From Corynebacterium uberis (GTDB lineage Bacteria; Actinomycetota; Actinomycetes; Mycobacteriales; Mycobacteriaceae), in assembly GCF_020616335.1 (NCBI RefSeq), contig NZ_CP085051.1:186001-250000 (forward strand): a stretch of DNA of 64,000 nt, written 5' to 3'. Positions 1 through 8,160 of the stretch are shown piece by piece (the stretch's first letter is position 1; each line of letters starts with the position of its first letter). A program made the translations under genes and the position numbers. The notes under the pieces are model-generated. The model worked only from the letters and a program-made list of their open reading frames with translations, ran no database searches and was not told where the DNA came from.

Positions 1-2
1 CC

Positions 3-1025
<1,023 letters not shown>

Positions 1026-1043
1026 GACCAGGGCGAGCGCTCG

Positions 1044-1589
1044 CTATTGGGCGAGCAGATCGGCGCGGGCGCGCGCGACGCGGGAGCGGATTGTTCCCAC
1101 GCGCACGCCCGCGATTTTTGCTGCTTCCTCATAGGTGTGCCCGAGGACCTGGGTGAGGATGAGTGCCTCGCGGCGTTCGGGAGGCAGGGCGTCGATACGC
1201 GAGCGCACGTCGATCCATTCGGACCAGGTGGCCTCGGTGGAGTCGGTAGAGGCGCGGGTGGCGGCGGCGTCCTCATATTCGGTGGCGGATTTGCGGGGGC
1301 GGGCCATGTCGTGGCGGATGTTGTCTACCCAGACGCGCCGGGCGATGGCCAGCAGCCAGGTGCGGGCGGGTGCGGCGGCGGCGAAGCGGGGTAGTGCGGT
1401 GATGACGCGCAGGTAGGTTTCTTGGGTGAGGTCGTCGGCGAGGTCGGGGTCGCCGAGGTGCGCGAGGAGGCGCCAGACGTCGTTTTGGGTGGCGCGGATG
1501 AACTCCGTGAGCGCGCGGCGGTCGCCACGGCCGGCCTTGAGGGCCAGGTCGGTGACGCGGGCGTCGTCGCGCTCGGAGTGGTGTTTCAC
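1044..1589 (-). CDS. sigC: ECF-type RNA polymerase sigma factor, SigC-like
   Basis: A 181-residue group 4 (ECF) sigma factor. Region 2 contains DPDLADDLTQETYLRV (about residues 47-62) and region 4 contains the helix-turn-helix GHTYEEAAKIAGVRVGTIRS (about 148-167). In C. glutamicum the sigma factor between asd and katA is SigC, linked to respiratory-chain genes (established knowledge); the same neighbours here support that name. The GTG start has no visible ribosome binding site, but TAACGT ends 8 bases upstream, so the mRNA is probably leaderless. No anti-sigma gene is adjacent. It is divergent from katA. Confidence 0.9.
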   Translation of the reverse strand: MKHHSERDDARVTDLALKAGRGDRRALTEFIRATQNDVWRLLAHLGDPDLADDLTQETYLRVITALPRFAAAAPARTWLLAIARRVWVDNIRHDMARPRKSATEYEDAAATRASTDSTEATWSEWIDVRSRIDALPPERREALILTQVLGHTYEEAAKIAGVRVGTIRSRVARARADLLAQ

Positions 1590-1678
1590 GTACCGAAACG
1601 TTACCAGTAGTGCTTTTTTACGTTATTAGCTGGGAAAATACGTAGCGTACGTCGAAAGAATGAGTTGGGTGACCTTCC

Positions 1679-1707
1679 TTGCTGAAAATCTAGTGGGGAC
1701 TTAGGCT
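1679..1707 (+). promoter_or_regulatory. Predicted katA promoter
   Basis: TTGCTG at 1679-1684 and TAGGCT at 1702-1707 are separated by 17 bases and lie about 55 bases before the katA start codon. The 170-base sigC-katA gap also holds ACGT/CGTACG-rich sequence around 1640-1651 that could bind a regulator. Prediction by eye only. Confidence 0.45.
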
Positions 1708-1760
1708 CGTTGGCAAGAGCTATTAATCGATCCGGGCTAATTAAGGGAGGCTATCAAACC

Positions 1761-3317
1761 ATGGCTCAGAACCAGCCCAAGACCACAGACGAGATCCTGG
1801 CGCACGGTCGCACAGACACCATCGCGGAGAACACTCGCCGCGAAAACGGCGCCCCCGTGCCCTCCGAGCACTTCTCCGTCACCGCAGGCCCGCAGGGGCC
1901 CACCATCCTCAATGACATCCAGCTCATTGAAAAGCTCGCCCACTTCAACCGCGAGCGCGTCCCGGAGCGCAACCCCCACGCCAAGGGCAACGGCGCCTTC
2001 GGCGAGCTGCACATCACCGAAGATGTGTCCAAGTACACCAAGGCGGCGCTGTTCCAAAAGGGCACCGTCACCCCCATGGCCATCCGTTTCTCCACGGTCG
2101 CCGGCGAGCAGGGCTCCCCGGACACCTGGCGCGACGTTCACGGCTTTGCCCTGCGCTTCTACACCACCGAGGGCAACTATGACATCGTGGGCAACAACAC
2201 GCCCACCTTCTTCCTGCGCGATGCGATGAAGTTCCCGGACTTCATCCACTCCCAGAAGCGCCTCGGCGGCTCCGGCCTGCGCGACGCGGACATGCAGTGG
2301 GACTTCTGGACCCGCACCCCGGAGACCGCCCACCAGGTCACCTACCTCATGGGCGACCGCGGCACCCCGCGCTCCGAGCGTGAGATGAACGGCTACGGCT
2401 CCCACACCTTCCAGTGGATCAATGAGGAAGGCACCCCGTTCTGGGTGAAGTACCACTTCATCTCCCGGCAGGGCGTGCACAACTTCACCGACGCGGAGGC
2501 CGAGGAGATGGCCGGCAAGAACGCCGACCACCTGCGCGAGGACCTCTACAACGCCATCGAGGCCGGCGACTACCCCATCTGGGACGTCAAGGTGCAGATC
2601 ATGCCCGTCGACGAGGCCGAGGGCTACCGCTTCAACCCCTTCGACCTGACCAAGACCTGGTCGCTGAAGGACTACCCGCGCCACGACGTCGGCTACTTTG
2701 TGCTCAACCGCAACCCGGAGAACTTCTTCGCCCAGATTGAGCAGCTAGCGCTCGACCCGGCCAACCTGGTGCCCGGCGTGGGCCTGTCGCCCGACAAGAT
2801 GCTCATGGGCCGCGTCTTCGCCTACGCGGACGCCCAGCGCTACCGCATCGGGCCGAACTACCGCCACCTGCCCGTCAACCAGCCGCTGACCCCGCGCAAC
2901 ACCCAGCAGCACGAAGGCCCCATGGCCTACCTGTTCAACGCGCCGGATCACCCCACCTACGCGCCGAACAAGTCGCAGGTGCAGGACGGCTACCTGGACA
3001 ATGGGGAGACCTCCGCGGTGCACAAGCACGGCAACGCCGATGACGTCTACATGGCCGTGGACGCCCACGGCAACGACCTCACCCGCGGCGCCTACATCCA
3101 GCACCCGGAAGATGATGACTTCGGCCAGCCCGGCACCCTCTACCGCGAGGTCTACGACGACGCGGCCAAGGCCCGCCTGGTGGACAACATCACCAACGCC
3201 ATGAACGGCGTGTCCCCGGAGACCGAGGAGCGCTGCTACTGGTACTGGGGCCAGGTCGATGAAGAGCTCGGCCGCCGCGTCAAGGAAGAGTTCAAGCGCA
3301 AGCAGGCCGCCAAGTAG
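1761..3317 (+). CDS. katA: Catalase (monofunctional haem catalase)
   Basis: It dismutates hydrogen peroxide in the cytoplasm. The 518-residue length fits small-subunit clade 3 catalases. Visible motifs are the distal histidine in [15 protein letters not shown] (His73), the asparagine in [14 protein letters not shown], and the proximal haem tyrosine in [12 protein letters not shown]. The start was set at ATG 1761 because AGGGAGG lies 10 bases upstream; an in-frame codon at 1710 would add 17 residues with no binding site. It probably forms its own unit, ending at the hairpin at 3390-3423. The asd-sigC-katA order matches C. glutamicum. Confidence 0.97.
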   Translation: MAQNQPKTTDEILAHGRTDTIAENTRRENGAPVPSEHFSVTAGPQGPTILNDIQLIEKLAHFNRERVPERNPHAKGNGAFGELHITEDVSKYTKAALFQKGTVTPMAIRFSTVAGEQGSPDTWRDVHGFALRFYTTEGNYDIVGNNTPTFFLRDAMKFPDFIHSQKRLGGSGLRDADMQWDFWTRTPETAHQVTYLMGDRGTPRSEREMNGYGSHTFQWINEEGTPFWVKYHFISRQGVHNFTDAEAEEMAGKNADHLREDLYNAIEAGDYPIWDVKVQIMPVDEAEGYRFNPFDLTKTWSLKDYPRHDVGYFVLNRNPENFFAQIEQLALDPANLVPGVGLSPDKMLMGRVFAYADAQRYRIGPNYRHLPVNQPLTPRNTQQHEGPMAYLFNAPDHPTYAPNKSQVQDGYLDNGETSAVHKHGNADDVYMAVDAHGNDLTRGAYIQHPEDDDFGQPGTLYREVYDDAAKARLVDNITNAMNGVSPETEERCYWYWGQVDEELGRRVKEEFKRKQAAK

Positions 3318-3323
3318 CACAGT

Positions 3324-3336
3324 GCTTATCGACGCC
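3324..3336 (-). repeat. Dispersed 13-mer, copy 1
   Basis: Exact copy of GGCGTCGATAAGC, read on the minus strand, starting 6 bases after the katA stop codon and before the katA terminator. Confidence 0.85.
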
Positions 3337-3351
3337 GCCCCTTCCGCGGCG

Positions 3352-3378
3352 CCGAGCGCACCGAGCGCACCGAGCGCA
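3352..3378. repeat. Tandem repeat, 9 bp x 3
   Basis: The unit CCGAGCGCA occurs three times head to tail between the katA stop and its terminator. It does not resemble a known element. Confidence 0.8.
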
Positions 3379-3389
3379 CCGTCCTGATC

Positions 3390-3423
3390 CTCCCCGCCGC
3401 CGCTGTGCGCGCGGGGAGTTTTT
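3390..3423 (+). terminator. Intrinsic terminator after katA
   Basis: The arms CTCCCCGC (3390-3397) and GCGGGGAG (3411-3418) are followed by five T residues. Confidence 0.85.
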
Positions 3424-3482
3424 CATGACTACGGTGGGGTGGTGTCATAAGCCCCCACAATCTCGTGTGAAGGAGTACAACA

Positions 3483-3899
3483 ATGGCAGATCGCATCTAC
3501 GCACAGAAGGTCACCTCCACCGGCGCAGGCCGGGACGGACATGTGAAGGGCGAGGGCGGCATCGACTTTGATGTGCGCCCGCCGAAGGCCGGCACCGGCG
3601 TCAACCCGGAGTCCCTGTTTGCCGCAGCCTGGGCGGCCTGCTTCAACGGCGCGCTGCGCAAGATGATGGAAGACGCCGGCGTGGACACGGAGAAGTTCTC
3701 CCCCGAGGTTGACGCTGAGGTCGCCCTGAACAACGACCCCTCCGGCGTGGGCTTCCGCCTCTCCGGCGTGGTCACCGCCCGCTTTGCCAACCAGGACGAG
3801 CTGGACAACGCCGAGGAACTGGTTGCCAAGGCCCACGACTTCTGCCCGTTCTCCAAGGCCGTGCGCGGCGAGTTCGACGCCGAAGCGAAGCTGGGCTAG
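3483..3899 (+). CDS. ohr: Organic hydroperoxide resistance protein (OsmC/Ohr family)
   Basis: A 138-residue thiol peroxidase that reduces organic hydroperoxides, acting as a homodimer in the cytoplasm. The two reactive cysteines are visible in AACFNGAL (Cys53) and DFCPFSKA (Cys121), at the spacing typical of Ohr rather than general OsmC. The start ATG is preceded by AAGGAG at good distance. It is a single-gene unit with a terminator on each side. The usual redox repressor gene OhrR is not seen beside it, so control may come from elsewhere. It complements katA next door, one acting on hydrogen peroxide and the other on organic peroxides. Confidence 0.93.
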   Translation: MADRIYAQKVTSTGAGRDGHVKGEGGIDFDVRPPKAGTGVNPESLFAAAWAACFNGALRKMMEDAGVDTEKFSPEVDAEVALNNDPSGVGFRLSGVVTARFANQDELDNAEELVAKAHDFCPFSKAVRGEFDAEAKLG

Positions 3900-3924
3900 C
3901 GCACCAGCGCCAACTAGCACTGAC

Positions 3925-3964
3925 AAGGCCCCTGCGGAACAGGTCACACGCCGCGGGGGCCTTT
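3925..3964 (+). terminator. Intrinsic terminator after ohr
   Basis: AAGGCCCCTGCGG at 3925-3937 pairs with CCGCGGGGGCCTT at 3951-3963 (one G-U) and is followed by a short T stretch. Confidence 0.8.
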
Positions 3965-4310
3965 CGGCATGACGGTGCCTGCTTCTGGTCCATTGTGATA
4001 GCTGCCCTGGGCGCATAGCCAGGCCCATCTCCAGTGTTGCCAAGGAAAGATTCTGTTCGTCCGCTAGCCACGTTGAGGCACTGGCGGCCAGTTGGGGTAA
4101 TCATGCGGGCAATAGTTGCCACCGCGCAGCCGGGGAAAAGCGGATCTAAAGTTCAGCGATGCACCATAGCTGTATGGGTGGACGCATGTGCTGCCAGGTG
4201 GCACATGAAGCTTGGAAAGCGAAATTTGTCTCCCTCGAACCCTGATATTTTTAAGGGCACCGAGCCGGGGCTTTGTGCTTCCGGTGATCTTAAAAGGACA
4301 AGGTGCGCCT
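3965..4310. other. Intergenic stretch before the secreted-protein pair
   Basis: No convincing gene. It is AT-richer than the flanks toward its 3' end (around 4215-4300) and ends with the ribosome binding region AAAAGGACAAGG. It presumably holds the promoter of the next two genes, but no hexamer pair stands out. Short open frames here overlap in several frames and are not supported. Confidence 0.5.
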
Positions 4311-4829
4311 GTGAGAAAAAGAGCCCTTAAGGGCTGCATAGTTTTAACGCTCATCATTGCGATTTCCTCCACAGCAACAGCAGCTCCTGTGTGTAACCCT
4401 CCCGAGAATCGCGGCCTGTTGTGTTCGTCTCAACCACAATTTGATAGGGGCCACACTCGCCTGACCCGGCAAGACATCGTCTGGGCGGAGGCTGTCATTG
4501 ATCACGATCTCGTTTCGGCGCTGGCCGGTGTGGAGATCCCGTACCAGGATGAATCTGATAGCCGAGCGGTCCCGCTGGTGGCGGCTGTAGCGGTGGCCGT
4601 GGTGGGCTGGTGCGTGAATGGGGCGCTGTCTTCGGTGGCGCCCTCGGCAATTCAGGAGATGGTTTCACAGGCCACTGCGGGTAAAATTGCCCCACCTGAT
4701 TGGGTTATGAATGCCATTTTCGGCTGTGCAGGAGGTCCCGTATTGGGGGCATTGACTACACAGGCTATGAGGGTGAAGTTTGCTTCCGCTGTGTTGGCCT
4801 TTGTTATAAAGATAAGGAACATTGGCTAG
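4311..4829 (+). CDS. Secreted hydrophobic protein of unknown function, bacteriocin-like layout
   Basis: Not recognised. A 172-residue protein with an N-terminal signal peptide (KRALKG, hydrophobic core, cleavage likely after TATAA at residue 25). A polar middle part is followed from about residue 86 by a strongly hydrophobic, alanine/glycine-rich region with GWCVNGALSSVAP and FGCAGGPVLGALT. Cysteines are at 28, 38, 101 and 139. The GTG start was chosen for the signal peptide and the AAGG-rich site before it; a longer frame from 4212 has neither. A perfect 14-bp palindrome (4322-4335) lies at codons 4-9. The next gene overlaps its stop. The layout recalls a secreted peptide toxin with a membrane immunity protein, but this is inference. 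Confidence 0.7.
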   Translation: MRKRALKGCIVLTLIIAISSTATAAPVCNPPENRGLLCSSQPQFDRGHTRLTRQDIVWAEAVIDHDLVSALAGVEIPYQDESDSRAVPLVAAVAVAVVGWCVNGALSSVAPSAIQEMVSQATAGKIAPPDWVMNAIFGCAGGPVLGALTTQAMRVKFASAVLAFVIKIRNIG

Positions 4830-5110
4830 TGGTATATCCCAGTGTTATTCTGGCCCTATCTGCGGCTTATTCCTTCTGTGCCTTCCTCGCGGCTGGTCCG
4901 GGCGTTGCACGGCACCGACTGGTAGCCCGGCGTAGCTGGCCGGCCGCGGGTGGTTTCCTGGCTGCCGGCCTGTTCTACTGCCTGTCGGTGGCTCTGCTGT
5001 TCATGGATCAGACCGCGGCGGCAGCCGTGGTGGGACTGTGCGGATTGGCCCTGTGTGGCCTGGCGTATGCCGTGGGCAGGAGGAAAACCGGGGGTGCTAT
5101 CTGGCGGTGA
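4829..5110 (+). CDS. Small membrane protein, possible partner/immunity protein
   Basis: Not recognised. The GTG start shares its first G with the TAG stop of the preceding gene (TAGTG), so translation is probably coupled. The 93-residue product has about three membrane segments: PSVILALSAAYSFCAFLAAG, then AAGGFLAAGLFYCLSVALLF, then AAAAVVGLCGLALCGLAYAV. It ends in a short basic tail. There are no conserved catalytic motifs. Size, topology and coupling to a secreted hydrophobic protein fit a bacteriocin immunity protein; a chaperone or anchor for the neighbour is an alternative. It is convergent with the Mrp operon. Confidence 0.65.
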   Translation: MVYPSVILALSAAYSFCAFLAAGPGVARHRLVARRSWPAAGGFLAAGLFYCLSVALLFMDQTAAAAVVGLCGLALCGLAYAVGRRKTGGAIWR

Positions 5111-5146
5111 TCAGCTAGGGTCCCGCGGGGACCTCAGGGCGCGGCG

Positions 5147-5461
5147 CTACTGCTTGTGGTCCTCCACGCTGACTCCGTAGACGGCGCGGCCCATGTAGAA
5201 GCTGCCCACCGCGGCGATGACCCACAGGCCCGCGATGGCCAGCACGGCGCGCAGGAAGTTGTGCAGGTCAAAGCCGGCGGTGGTCCAGTCGCGCAGCAGC
5301 TTGGCGGCGATGAGCAGCGGCAGGGCCACGGACGTGGTGGGGCCGAGCAGGTTGACTCGGGTGAGCGGGCCGGGGGCGCGCCACAGGGCCACGGCGGTGG
5401 CCACGATGAGCACTGTGGCCACCACGACGATGGCGCTGATGATGATTTCTGCGATGGTCAT
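5147..5461 (-). CDS. mnhG: Mrp-type Na+(K+)/H+ antiporter subunit G
   Basis: The last gene of the six-gene Mrp operon. The 104-residue product has three membrane segments, including an N-terminal EIIISAIVVVATVLIVATAV, and the GPTTSVALPLLIAAKLL stretch typical of MrpG/PhaG. It is needed for assembly of the multi-subunit antiporter that exports Na+ (or K+) using the proton gradient. It follows mnhF with a 5-base gap, so it is cotranscribed. Confidence 0.9.
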   Translation of the reverse strand: MTIAEIIISAIVVVATVLIVATAVALWRAPGPLTRVNLLGPTTSVALPLLIAAKLLRDWTTAGFDLHNFLRAVLAIAGLWVIAAVGSFYMGRAVYGVSVEDHKQ

Positions 5462-5466
5462 GGGTT

Positions 5467-5739
5467 TTACCTCCGGCCTTGAGAGACCATGCGGGACATG
5501 GACAGGGTGGGCAGCACGCCGCCGGCGATGCCGGTGAGGATGGCTATTTCATAGGCGATGGAGGACTGGTTATCCAGGCACCACAACAGGTAGAGCGCCA
5601 GCATGGAGTAGAAGATGAGGTCGGAGAGGATGGCGCGGGTCATAAAGTCGCCGGTGACCAGGATGAGCACCAGCCCGGAGACTAAGGTGCCCAGGATGAC
5701 CACGGCTGCCACGGTGAGCACGAGTGCAAAGGGTGTCAT
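5467..5739 (-). CDS. mnhF: Mrp-type antiporter subunit F
   Basis: A 90-residue integral membrane protein with three predicted segments. The central GDFMTRAILSDLIFYSMLAL and the second-segment acidic residue region are typical of MrpF/MnhF. It lies between mnhE and mnhG with gaps of 5-6 bases, as part of one transcript. Confidence 0.88.
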   Translation of the reverse strand: MTPFALVLTVAAVVILGTLVSGLVLILVTGDFMTRAILSDLIFYSMLALYLLWCLDNQSSIAYEIAILTGIAGGVLPTLSMSRMVSQGRR

Positions 5740-5745
5740 GGTCTT

Positions 5746-6162
5746 TTAAGCCTCCGTGCCGGGTTGTTCGGACAGTTCGTAGAAGCGCGGGTCCAGGGTG
5801 TCGTGATCGCCCTGGCCGGGCACGCCATAGTCGATGTCGCGCACGTGGGGGGCCAGCCGGGCCTCCATGTCTGCCAGGCCTGCGATGACATCGGCGGGGT
5901 CTGCGCCCTGCACAGCCTGGACTAGCAGGGTGCGCGGCTGCCCGGGCTCGGTGGCCTCGCGCAGCCCCAGCGAGAGTGTGCCGGGGGTGACGGTGATCGA
6001 GGTGGAGAACCAGAAAATGTGCCAGTCACTGGTCACGCGCAGCGGGTAGTGGATGACTATGGGGGCGAAGCCGGAGTCGCGGCGCAGGGCGGCCCACGCG
6101 AGGGTGAAGCCGGCGACGAAGATCTCTTTGATCAGCCAGGGAACGTAGATCAGGGTGTTCAT
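5746..6162 (-). CDS. mnhE: Mrp-type antiporter subunit E
   Basis: A 138-residue membrane subunit. The N-terminal hydrophobic part (IYVPWLIKEIFVAGFTLAWA) is followed by a cytoplasmic domain with the MrpE signature SITVTPGTLSLGL. It starts 4 bases after the mnhD stop. The Mrp complex needs all subunits for stability and transport. Confidence 0.9.
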   Translation of the reverse strand: MNTLIYVPWLIKEIFVAGFTLAWAALRRDSGFAPIVIHYPLRVTSDWHIFWFSTSITVTPGTLSLGLREATEPGQPRTLLVQAVQGADPADVIAGLADMEARLAPHVRDIDYGVPGQGDHDTLDPRFYELSEQPGTEA

Positions 6163-6166
6163 GGGA

Positions 6167-7690
6167 TCAGGAACCTGCCTTCAAGGAAGTCATGTCCGGC
6201 ACGCCGATGGGGTTGTCGCCCAGGATGGCGTGTTGATACGCGTCAACGTTGGTGAGGGCCGCGGTGGCGGTGTGCAGGGCGTCGAGAAGCGGACCGGCAG
6301 CGAGAAACATCCCCACCGAGACCACAATGAGTACCCCGGCGGGCGCGATCAGGCTGGCGCGCACGTGGAGGGTTTCAGGGACGTGCTGCATCGGCCGGCC
6401 CCAGAACACCTCGCGCCACACGCGCAGCATGGTCAGCAGGGCGGCGAAGCTGGCCAGCACGATGGTGCCAATGACAATCCAGGCCGCAGGCGACTGGGTG
6501 CGCGCAATCTCCACGACCACGGCCACCTTGCCCCACAGGCCGGAAAACGGCGGGAAGCCCACCACGGAGAAGGACCCGGCGGCGAAGATGGCCGCCAGCC
6601 AGGGGTCGCGGCGCGCCAGGCCGGACAGCTTGCGGATCATGCCCGTGCCGTAGGTTTCTTCGATCGCCCCGGAGGCGAGCACCAGGGAACCCACGGTGAC
6701 CATGTGGTGGACGGTGTAGAGCAACCCGGCGGCCAGCGCCCGGGTGGGATCCCCGCTGGTAAACGCCAGCATCACCAGGATGAACGGCATGCCGTTGACC
6801 ATCTGGTAGGCCAGGACGCGGCGGATGGTGTTTTCTGCCAGGCCCGCAAACCCGCCGATGAGCATGGAGGCGACCATGATAACGATGATCAGCGTGTTCC
6901 AGCGGTCTTCCAGGCCAAAGACGACCACGTAGATGCGGTAGAGCATGTACACGGCGATCTTGGTGTGCAGCGCAGAGAATAGGCCCATCACTGCTCCGGA
7001 GGTGCCCGGGTAGGTGCGCGGCAGCCACGTGTGGACGGGGAAGACGCCCGCCTTGGCGCCGATGCCCACCACGACGACCCCGGCGGCCACCACGGCGGGC
7101 CCGCCGCCGGCGGCGACGTCGCGCAGGGCGCCCAAGTTCACGGTGCCCACGATGCCGTAGAGGAACGCCACCCCCACCACCAGCAGCGTGGAGGCGGCCA
7201 GGTTGACCAGCACGAACGTCCGGGCGGCGGACAGGCGCGCCCACGTGCCGGTCATGGCGATCAGCCCGTAGGACGGCAGCAGCATGACCTCGATGAACAC
7301 AAAGAAGTTGAACAGGTCAGCGGTCAGCAGCGCGCCGTAGACGCCGGTGATGAGCATGAGCGTGAGCGCCGGGTAGAACCGGGCGCGGGTCTCCCCGGAG
7401 GCCGTGGCAAACCAGTTGGCCACGAGCGCCACCAGGGAGGTGGTGATCATCATCACCCCGGTCAGCGGGTCCGCGGCGAAGGGGATGGCCACACCACCGG
7501 CGAACATGCCCACGTTGTGGGCGATCGTGCCGTGGTCGGCGGTATAGCTAAACAGTGTCACGCCCACGGCCAGCCCGGCGGCGGGGATGAGCAGGTGGAG
7601 CAGGTCGCGGGCCCACTTCCAGGGGGCGAGTGCGGCCAGTGCGGAAGAGACCAAGGGCACGGCGACGAAGACGGGAAGCAGGACCTCCAT
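6167..7690 (-). CDS. mnhD: Mrp-type antiporter subunit D (NuoN/L-like proton-translocating subunit)
   Basis: A 507-residue polytopic protein of the NADH dehydrogenase/Mrp antiporter family with about 14 membrane segments. It contains KAGVFPVHTWLPRTYPGTSG and SALHTKIAVYMLYRI, the conserved lysine/histidine transport motifs. The start is ATG 7690, whose A is shared with the TAA stop of mnhC (TAATG); the frame stays open upstream, but that part is only the shadow of mnhC. Together with MnhA it forms the proton/cation pathway. Confidence 0.95.
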   Translation of the reverse strand: MEVLLPVFVAVPLVSSALAALAPWKWARDLLHLLIPAAGLAVGVTLFSYTADHGTIAHNVGMFAGGVAIPFAADPLTGVMMITTSLVALVANWFATASGETRARFYPALTLMLITGVYGALLTADLFNFFVFIEVMLLPSYGLIAMTGTWARLSAARTFVLVNLAASTLLVVGVAFLYGIVGTVNLGALRDVAAGGGPAVVAAGVVVVGIGAKAGVFPVHTWLPRTYPGTSGAVMGLFSALHTKIAVYMLYRIYVVVFGLEDRWNTLIIVIMVASMLIGGFAGLAENTIRRVLAYQMVNGMPFILVMLAFTSGDPTRALAAGLLYTVHHMVTVGSLVLASGAIEETYGTGMIRKLSGLARRDPWLAAIFAAGSFSVVGFPPFSGLWGKVAVVVEIARTQSPAAWIVIGTIVLASFAALLTMLRVWREVFWGRPMQHVPETLHVRASLIAPAGVLIVVSVGMFLAAGPLLDALHTATAALTNVDAYQHAILGDNPIGVPDMTSLKAGS

Positions 7691-8160
7691 TAGTGGCGCG
7701 CCTCCTTCTGTGCGATCGTGCGGGCGGCGGCGTCGGTACGCGCGCGCTGCGCGGTGGAGTAGTCGGCGCGGGTCTGTACCGCCCGGCCCAGCGTGGAACT
7801 GGTGCGTGCGGCCGGGTCGGCAGGGGCGTCGGCCCGGGTGCGCGAGCTGGTGTGGTCCGTGGTGAAGGTGTCCTCGCTGGGGCCCACCGCGGCCATGGTC
7901 AGCAGGATCGTCGCCGTGGCCATGGAGATGACAATGGCGGTCAGCACGAAGGCCTGCGGCAGCGGGTCGGCGGCGTCGGCCATGTCGGCGCGATCCGGGA
8001 AGACCTCCCCGCGCCAGGCACCCACGCCGGTGGCCAGCAGCATGAGGTTGGCGGCGTGGCCAAACAGCTGCATGCCCAGCACCAGGCGCACCATGCCGCG
8101 CTGCTGGACCAAGTACACCCCGCCGGCAACCAGGATGGCAATGGTCAAGGCCATAATCAT
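7690..8160 (-). CDS. mnhC: Mrp-type antiporter subunit C (NuoK-like)
   Basis: A 156-residue protein with three membrane segments in the first 110 residues, including RGMVRLVLGMQLFGHAANLM, the NuoK-like core. A hydrophilic C-terminal tail of about 50 residues rich in Arg/Ala/Thr is longer than in MrpC of Bacillus. It overlaps mnhA (ATGA) and mnhD (TAATG), so it is tightly coupled. Confidence 0.92.
   Translation of the reverse strand: MIMALTIAILVAGGVYLVQQRGMVRLVLGMQLFGHAANLMLLATGVGAWRGEVFPDRADMADAADPLPQAFVLTAIVISMATATILLTMAAVGPSEDTFTTDHTSSRTRADAPADPAARTSSTLGRAVQTRADYSTAQRARTDAAARTIAQKEARH

Noticed and set aside
1737-2684. Open frame opposite katA
   Set aside because: Shadow of the catalase gene; Gly/Val/Leu-rich with no motif.
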